Below are positions 60,082 through 64,000 of a DNA stretch of 64,000 bases, piece by piece. Position numbers and translations under genes: made by a program. The first letter of the stretch is position 1. The number at the start of each line of letters is the position of its first letter. The notes below the pieces were generated by a model. The model ran no database searches, was not told the origin of the DNA, and saw only the letters and a program-made list of their open reading frames with translations. This DNA is from an uncultured Flavobacteriales bacterium (GTDB taxonomy: Bacteria > Bacteroidota > Bacteroidia > Flavobacteriales_G > Salibacteraceae): NCBI GenBank assembly GCA_943788145.1, contig CALSPD010000018.1, positions 62,001-126,000 on the forward strand, written 5' to 3'.

Positions 60082-60883
60082 AGAGACTGTTTCCTTTATT
60101 AAAGGGAAACTTAATGTGAATAAGCCGGTTGGTATTATTCTAGGCACAGGTTTAGGTGATTTGGCAAATGAAGTAAACGAACCACGAGTTTTGTCTTACT
60201 CAAGTATTCCGAATTTCCCTCAATCAACAGTAGATGGACATGATGGTAAATTAATCCATGGGTTCATCGATGGGGTAGAGGTCTTGGCAATGAAAGGTCG
60301 ATTTCACTTCTATGAAGGATACACCATGGAACAGGTGGCCTTTCCAATTAGAGTGATGCATTTTTTAAATGTGAAAAACTTGATTTTGTCCAATGCCAGC
60401 GGAGGTATGAATCCAGCGTATAAAGTGGGCGAAATCATGATCCTCAATGATCATATCAACCTTATGCCAACAAATCCCCTGATCGGGCCGAATATGGACG
60501 CACTTGGGCCGAGATTTCCAGACATGTCCGAAGCATATGATAAAACCTATGTCAAACTACTTGTAGCATGTGGAGATGAAATCGGAGAAAAGCTGCATCA
60601 AGGAGTTTATGCTGCAGTTAGTGGTCCTTGCTTTGAAACACCAGCTGAATATCGCTACATCAGAAGAATAGGGGCGGACGTAGTCGGAATGAGTACTGTT
60701 CCAGAAAACATAGCTGCCAAACATCTTGGAATGCGTGTAGCTGCATTGTCCGTAATAACGGATTTGGGCATTGAGGGTAATGTAGAAACCGTCAGTCATG
60801 AAGAAGTTCAAGCCGCAGCAAGGGCCGCGGAGCCAAAATTGGCCGGCATTGTGAAAAAATTTCTTAAGAAAATTGACGCATAA
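60059..60883 (+). CDS. punA: Purine nucleoside phosphorylase
   Basis: A 274-residue trimeric-type (inosine/guanosine) enzyme of purine salvage. It shows GIILGTGLGDLA, GRFHFYEGY, LILSNASGGMNPAYKVGEIM and GPCFETPAEYRYIR, with the base-binding Asn-like region VITDLGIEG. It starts inside the end of lpxK (23-bp overlap), so the two are coupled although their roles differ. Confidence 0.94.
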   Translation: MNSLDQIKETVSFIKGKLNVNKPVGIILGTGLGDLANEVNEPRVLSYSSIPNFPQSTVDGHDGKLIHGFIDGVEVLAMKGRFHFYEGYTMEQVAFPIRVMHFLNVKNLILSNASGGMNPAYKVGEIMILNDHINLMPTNPLIGPNMDALGPRFPDMSEAYDKTYVKLLVACGDEIGEKLHQGVYAAVSGPCFETPAEYRYIRRIGADVVGMSTVPENIAAKHLGMRVAALSVITDLGIEGNVETVSHEEVQAAARAAEPKLAGIVKKFLKKIDA

Positions 60884-60901
60884 GGTTAAGCCAGAGGTGG
60901 C

Positions 60902-60909
60902 TACCTTTG
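60902..60909 (+). promoter_or_regulatory. Possible -7 box of gatB
   Basis: TACCTTTG lies 15 bp before the GTG start of gatB. It overlaps an in-frame TTG at 60907, which argues against that codon as start. No -33 TTG at the right distance. Confidence 0.4.
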
Positions 60910-60924
60910 CCACTTTTATTTATA

Positions 60925-62379
60925 GTGATAGAGGAAATTAAAGATAAGTACGAGTTGATTGTAGGCCTTGAGGTTCACGCCCAATTGCTAACAAAATCAA
61001 AGGCATTTTCATCCGATAGAAATGAGTACGGCAATTTACCAAATACGAATACAAACCCGGTTAGTTTAGGACACCCAGGAACACTTCCTGTGTTGAATGA
61101 AAAAAGCGCGGAATTTGCTGTTCGACTTGGTCTTTCTGTTCAGGCGAATATTCGCGAAAACAATGAATTTGCGAGAAAAAATTATTTCTATGCGGATTTG
61201 CCTAAGGGCTACCAAATAACCCAAGACACGACTCCAATTTGCACAGGAGGGTTTATCTCCATTAAAGACGGTCAGGGCAAGCCTAAAAAGGTTGGCCTAA
61301 CTCGAATTCATATGGAAGAAGATTCTGGCAAGAGTATCCATGACATCAGTCCGTTCGATACCCTGATCGATTTGAATCGCGCAGGAGTGCCGCTACTTGA
61401 AATTGTTTCTGAGCCAGATATGCGATCAGGAGACGAAGCCTACGCTTATCTCACTGAAGTAAGAAAACTAGTGCGTTATTTAGAAATATGCGATGGCAAC
61501 ATGGAGGAAGGAAGCCTTCGGTGTGATGCCAATGTTTCTATTCGCGAAAAAGGAGCAAAGGAATTCGGAACCCGAGTTGAGGTGAAGAATTTGAATAGCA
61601 TACGAAACGTGAAACGAGCGATTGACTTTGAGTTTAATCGTCATGTCAAAATGATTGAAGCGGGTGAAAAAGTCCTAAAATCAACTTTGACATTCAACGC
61701 AGGAACTGGCGAAACTTCTATCATGCGAACAAAGGAAGAAGCGGATGATTATCGTTACTTCCCAGAACCAGATTTGCAGCCGCTTGTAATTACAAAAGAT
61801 TATATCGAAGGCATTCGCAAGACAATGCCTCCGCTTCCAACGGAGCTCTACGAGAAATACATCAACCTTGGGTTGAGCGATTATGATGCTGGAGTTTTAA
61901 CGGACAATAAGGGATTTGCGCTTTATTTTGAATCGCTTTTGCAATTTGTGAAGAATCCGAAATCGGCCGCAAACTGGATGATGGGCGAGGTGAAAGGACA
62001 TATCAATGAAATGGCGATAGATATATCTGGTTTCGATGTGACGGCCGAGCGCCTTGCAGGACTTATCAATTTGGTTGATTCAGGAAAAATGGGTCAAACA
62101 ATGGCATCCCAGCAATTGTTTCCATTATTGACAAAATTCCTTGATAACACTGCGGACGAGCTTGCAGAAGAACACGGTTTGGTTCAAGTTGCCAATACTG
62201 ATGAGCTTAAAAGCTGGATTGCCGCTGCTATGGAACGATTCCCAGATAAAGTTGCTGAATACCGATCAGGTAAAAAAGGAATACTAGGTCTATTTATGGG
62301 TGAAGTTATGCGTCTTAGTGATGGAAAAGCTGATCCTAAAAAAACGAATCAAATGCTCAGAGAAGCACTAGATAATTAA
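60925..62379 (+). CDS. gatB: Aspartyl/glutamyl-tRNA amidotransferase subunit B
   Basis: A 484-residue subunit of GatCAB, which converts Glu-tRNA-Gln (and Asp-tRNA-Asn) to the amide form. The kinase core has ELIVGLEVHAQL, YADLPKGYQITQ, RIHMEEDSGKS and EGSLRCDANVSIR; the tRNA-binding tail has the GatB/YqeY domain (GLFMGEVMR). GTG at 60925 gives the usual start. gatA and gatC are not in the window. Confidence 0.95.
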   Translation: MIEEIKDKYELIVGLEVHAQLLTKSKAFSSDRNEYGNLPNTNTNPVSLGHPGTLPVLNEKSAEFAVRLGLSVQANIRENNEFARKNYFYADLPKGYQITQDTTPICTGGFISIKDGQGKPKKVGLTRIHMEEDSGKSIHDISPFDTLIDLNRAGVPLLEIVSEPDMRSGDEAYAYLTEVRKLVRYLEICDGNMEEGSLRCDANVSIREKGAKEFGTRVEVKNLNSIRNVKRAIDFEFNRHVKMIEAGEKVLKSTLTFNAGTGETSIMRTKEEADDYRYFPEPDLQPLVITKDYIEGIRKTMPPLPTELYEKYINLGLSDYDAGVLTDNKGFALYFESLLQFVKNPKSAANWMMGEVKGHINEMAIDISGFDVTAERLAGLINLVDSGKMGQTMASQQLFPLLTKFLDNTADELAEEHGLVQVANTDELKSWIAAAMERFPDKVAEYRSGKKGILGLFMGEVMRLSDGKADPKKTNQMLREALDN

Positions 62380-62383
62380 TTAG

Positions 62384-63595
62384 ATGAAAATGAAAATCGC
62401 AGAAAAAATTCTATACCCTATGTTGGCACTAATGCTGCTTACGGGCGCTTGTTCAAATACAGTAAAATCGAATGAAGGTGCTAGTGGTGCAGCTGGTGAC
62501 AGCCTGAGTCTTGATGAAAATGGGGAAATCATTGGACAGCACAAAACTCTTGTAAGGGAAGTAGGCCCGGTTAGTATAAAAGGAAGCATAAAAGGCGGAG
62601 CTGGTCAACCGGTTTATTTACAAATTGTTGAGTCAAAGGATGTGAAGCCTTTGGATACCATTGTCGCAAACGACAAAGGAGAATACGCGTTCACCTATTC
62701 AACAGATCGACCTGAATTCTACAGAGTAGGAGTCAATGAGCAGAACTCATTTTATCTTGTTTTATCACCCGGTGAATCGGTTGTTACTAAAGCAGAGATT
62801 GGGAATATGTTTAAATCATTTGAGGTGGTTGAGGGACCTGAAGAATGTCATCGAATGAAGGAAATGAATGGCCTGACGGGGATGAAGGATTCCATCAATA
62901 TGATCATGCAGGCCGCTCAGATGAATAACGATAAACGCATGATGGAATCTGCAGTCGCTGCATATGAAAACATCAACATTAAAATGGAACGAGAGATTAA
63001 GGCATTCATCAATCGTAAGCCTGCTGGTTTAAGTTCTATGGCTGCGTTGCAAAACCTAAATTTTGATATTGACTTTGCTTATTACGACAAGGTGGTTCGA
63101 GCCTTAGATGGTGTTGCCAATGGGAACGATATCTACGATAATATGAAGGCTCAAATTGAAGGAATGAGGAATGTTGCCATTGGTGCTGTTGCCCCAGAAA
63201 TCACTTTGGCACAGCCGAACGGTGAGGTCCTTAGCCTATCCGATTTGAGAGGTCAATATGTACTTATTGATTTTTGGGCATCATGGTGCGGACCATGCCG
63301 AAGAGAGAACCCGAACGTGAAAAAGGTATACGATAAATACCATGAAAAGGGATTTGAAATTTATGGTGTTTCCCTGGATAAGACGCAGCAAGCATGGCTT
63401 AATGCCATTGGTCAAGATGGCTTGGAATGGAAACATGTAAGTGACTTAAAGTACTGGCAAAGTGAAGTGGTTGCTGAATATCAAATTACCGGAATTCCGC
63501 TTACCATATTGTTAGATAAAGAAGGGGTGATAATAGGGAAGAACCTTCGAGGCGTGGCATTAGAAGAAAAGCTAGCTCAGATTTTTGGAGAGTGA
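62384..63595 (+). CDS. TlpA-family thiol-disulfide lipoprotein with DUF4369-like N terminus
   Basis: A 403-residue lipoprotein. Residues 1-23 are a signal with lipobox LTGAC (Cys23); about 55-160 form a DUF4369-like beta domain; about 260-403 are a thioredoxin domain with the CGPC motif in FWASWCGPCRRENPNVKK and cis-Pro at TGIPLTILLD. It would act as a periplasmic reductase fixed to a membrane. It is a close relative of the smaller protein at 30323-30862. The stop overlaps the next start (TGATG), so they are cotranscribed. Confidence 0.9.
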   Translation: MKMKIAEKILYPMLALMLLTGACSNTVKSNEGASGAAGDSLSLDENGEIIGQHKTLVREVGPVSIKGSIKGGAGQPVYLQIVESKDVKPLDTIVANDKGEYAFTYSTDRPEFYRVGVNEQNSFYLVLSPGESVVTKAEIGNMFKSFEVVEGPEECHRMKEMNGLTGMKDSINMIMQAAQMNNDKRMMESAVAAYENINIKMEREIKAFINRKPAGLSSMAALQNLNFDIDFAYYDKVVRALDGVANGNDIYDNMKAQIEGMRNVAIGAVAPEITLAQPNGEVLSLSDLRGQYVLIDFWASWCGPCRRENPNVKKVYDKYHEKGFEIYGVSLDKTQQAWLNAIGQDGLEWKHVSDLKYWQSEVVAEYQITGIPLTILLDKEGVIIGKNLRGVALEEKLAQIFGE

Positions 63596-64000
63596 TGAAG
63601 GCCGCGTTTAGTATAGCGGCTCTGCTTATTATTGGCAATGTTCAAGCTCAGTATTTTCAGCAAGATGTTGCGTATAATATTAGAGTCGAACTAGACGATA
63701 AGAATCACATTTTGAGGGGCGATGAAGAAGTTGTTTATACCAACAATAGTCGCGATACTCTGACTTTCATATACTTTCATCTTTGGCCGAATGCATACAA
63801 GAACAATAAGACGGCATTAGCAAAGCAACTTATTCGAATGGGTGAAACCAAACTCTTTTTCGCCACTGAGGACGAAAGAGGATATATAGACAGTGTTTCA
63901 TTCGCGCTAAACGGAAAATTGTGTTTATGGGAGTATGACCCCGAGCATATTGATATCTGTAAAATTTTCCTAGAAAACCCATTGCTACCGCAAGCCTCGG
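63595..64000 (+). CDS. M1 family metallopeptidase, N-terminal part (cut by window end)
   Basis: The window ends within this gene after 135 codons. A signal peptide (about 1-19, ending VQAQ) is followed by QQDVAYNIRVELDDKNHILR, YFHLWPNAYKNNKTALAKQL and YDPEHIDICKI, features of a group of Bacteroidota M1-type gluzincin peptidases. The catalytic HExxH region lies beyond the window. The start overlaps the previous stop by one base. Confidence 0.85.
   Translation, partial: MKAAFSIAALLIIGNVQAQYFQQDVAYNIRVELDDKNHILRGDEEVVYTNNSRDTLTFIYFHLWPNAYKNNKTALAKQLIRMGETKLFFATEDERGYIDSVSFALNGKLCLWEYDPEHIDICKIFLENPLLPQAS

Overview
The window looks like a chromosomal segment from a member of Bacteroidota, most likely order Flavobacteriales. 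The evidence is: TAnnTTTG-type -7 promoter boxes; A-rich, Shine-Dalgarno-poor leaders in front of ribosomal protein genes; secreted proteins ending in type IX secretion (T9SS) sorting domains; the order rplQ-carA-eno-gltA; DUF4290 next to murA; and a MurA with Asp in place of the usual active-site Cys. No tRNA, rRNA or CRISPR array was seen.

Layout. 1-1079: unassigned sequence and a heavily frame-broken CpsB/YwqE-type phosphatase. 1072-3021 (-): a PTPS-II-like pterin synthase, folE and fabD as an operon, divergent from hldD. 4044-8576: a MerR regulator, an M23 peptidase, alaS and a small membrane protein. 8725-24965 (-): four large tandem secreted beta-helix proteins with T9SS domains, in two pairs (A1/A2 and B1/B2), each with its own promoter and three of them preceded on the map by a clear terminator of the neighbouring copy. 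A 333-bp IS1595-type miniature element sits between B2 and B1. 25078-30223 (-): grpE-dnaJ-ABC ATPase-ABC permease-sigma54 activator operon, with a perfect inverted repeat over the grpE promoter. 30323-35091 (-): uvrD-DUF4290-murA-thioredoxin operon. 35359-53095 (+): the str/S10/spc/alpha ribosomal superoperon from rpsL to rplQ, including secY, map, infA and rpoA. 53180-56953 (+): carA, eno, gltA. 57084-58988 (-): a coiled-coil protein with a degenerate zinc ribbon, and a NIF3 family protein. 59044-64000 (+): lpxK, purine nucleoside phosphorylase, gatB, a TlpA-like lipoprotein and the start of an M1 peptidase.

Sequence quality. Reading frames break in clusters (1-1079, 15.7-16.0 kb, 35.8-38.9 kb) and singly in dnaJ and rplF. 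Nearly all are one-base changes, mostly insertions, in genes that should be essential. I treat them as probable sequencing or assembly errors and give full-length gene spans.

The most interesting features are the operator-like palindrome over the grpE-dnaJ promoter, the IS1595 miniature element placed directly upstream of a surface-protein promoter, the shuffled beta-helix paralogs, and the covarying terminator hairpins. I did not find a clear, wholly new multi-gene system.
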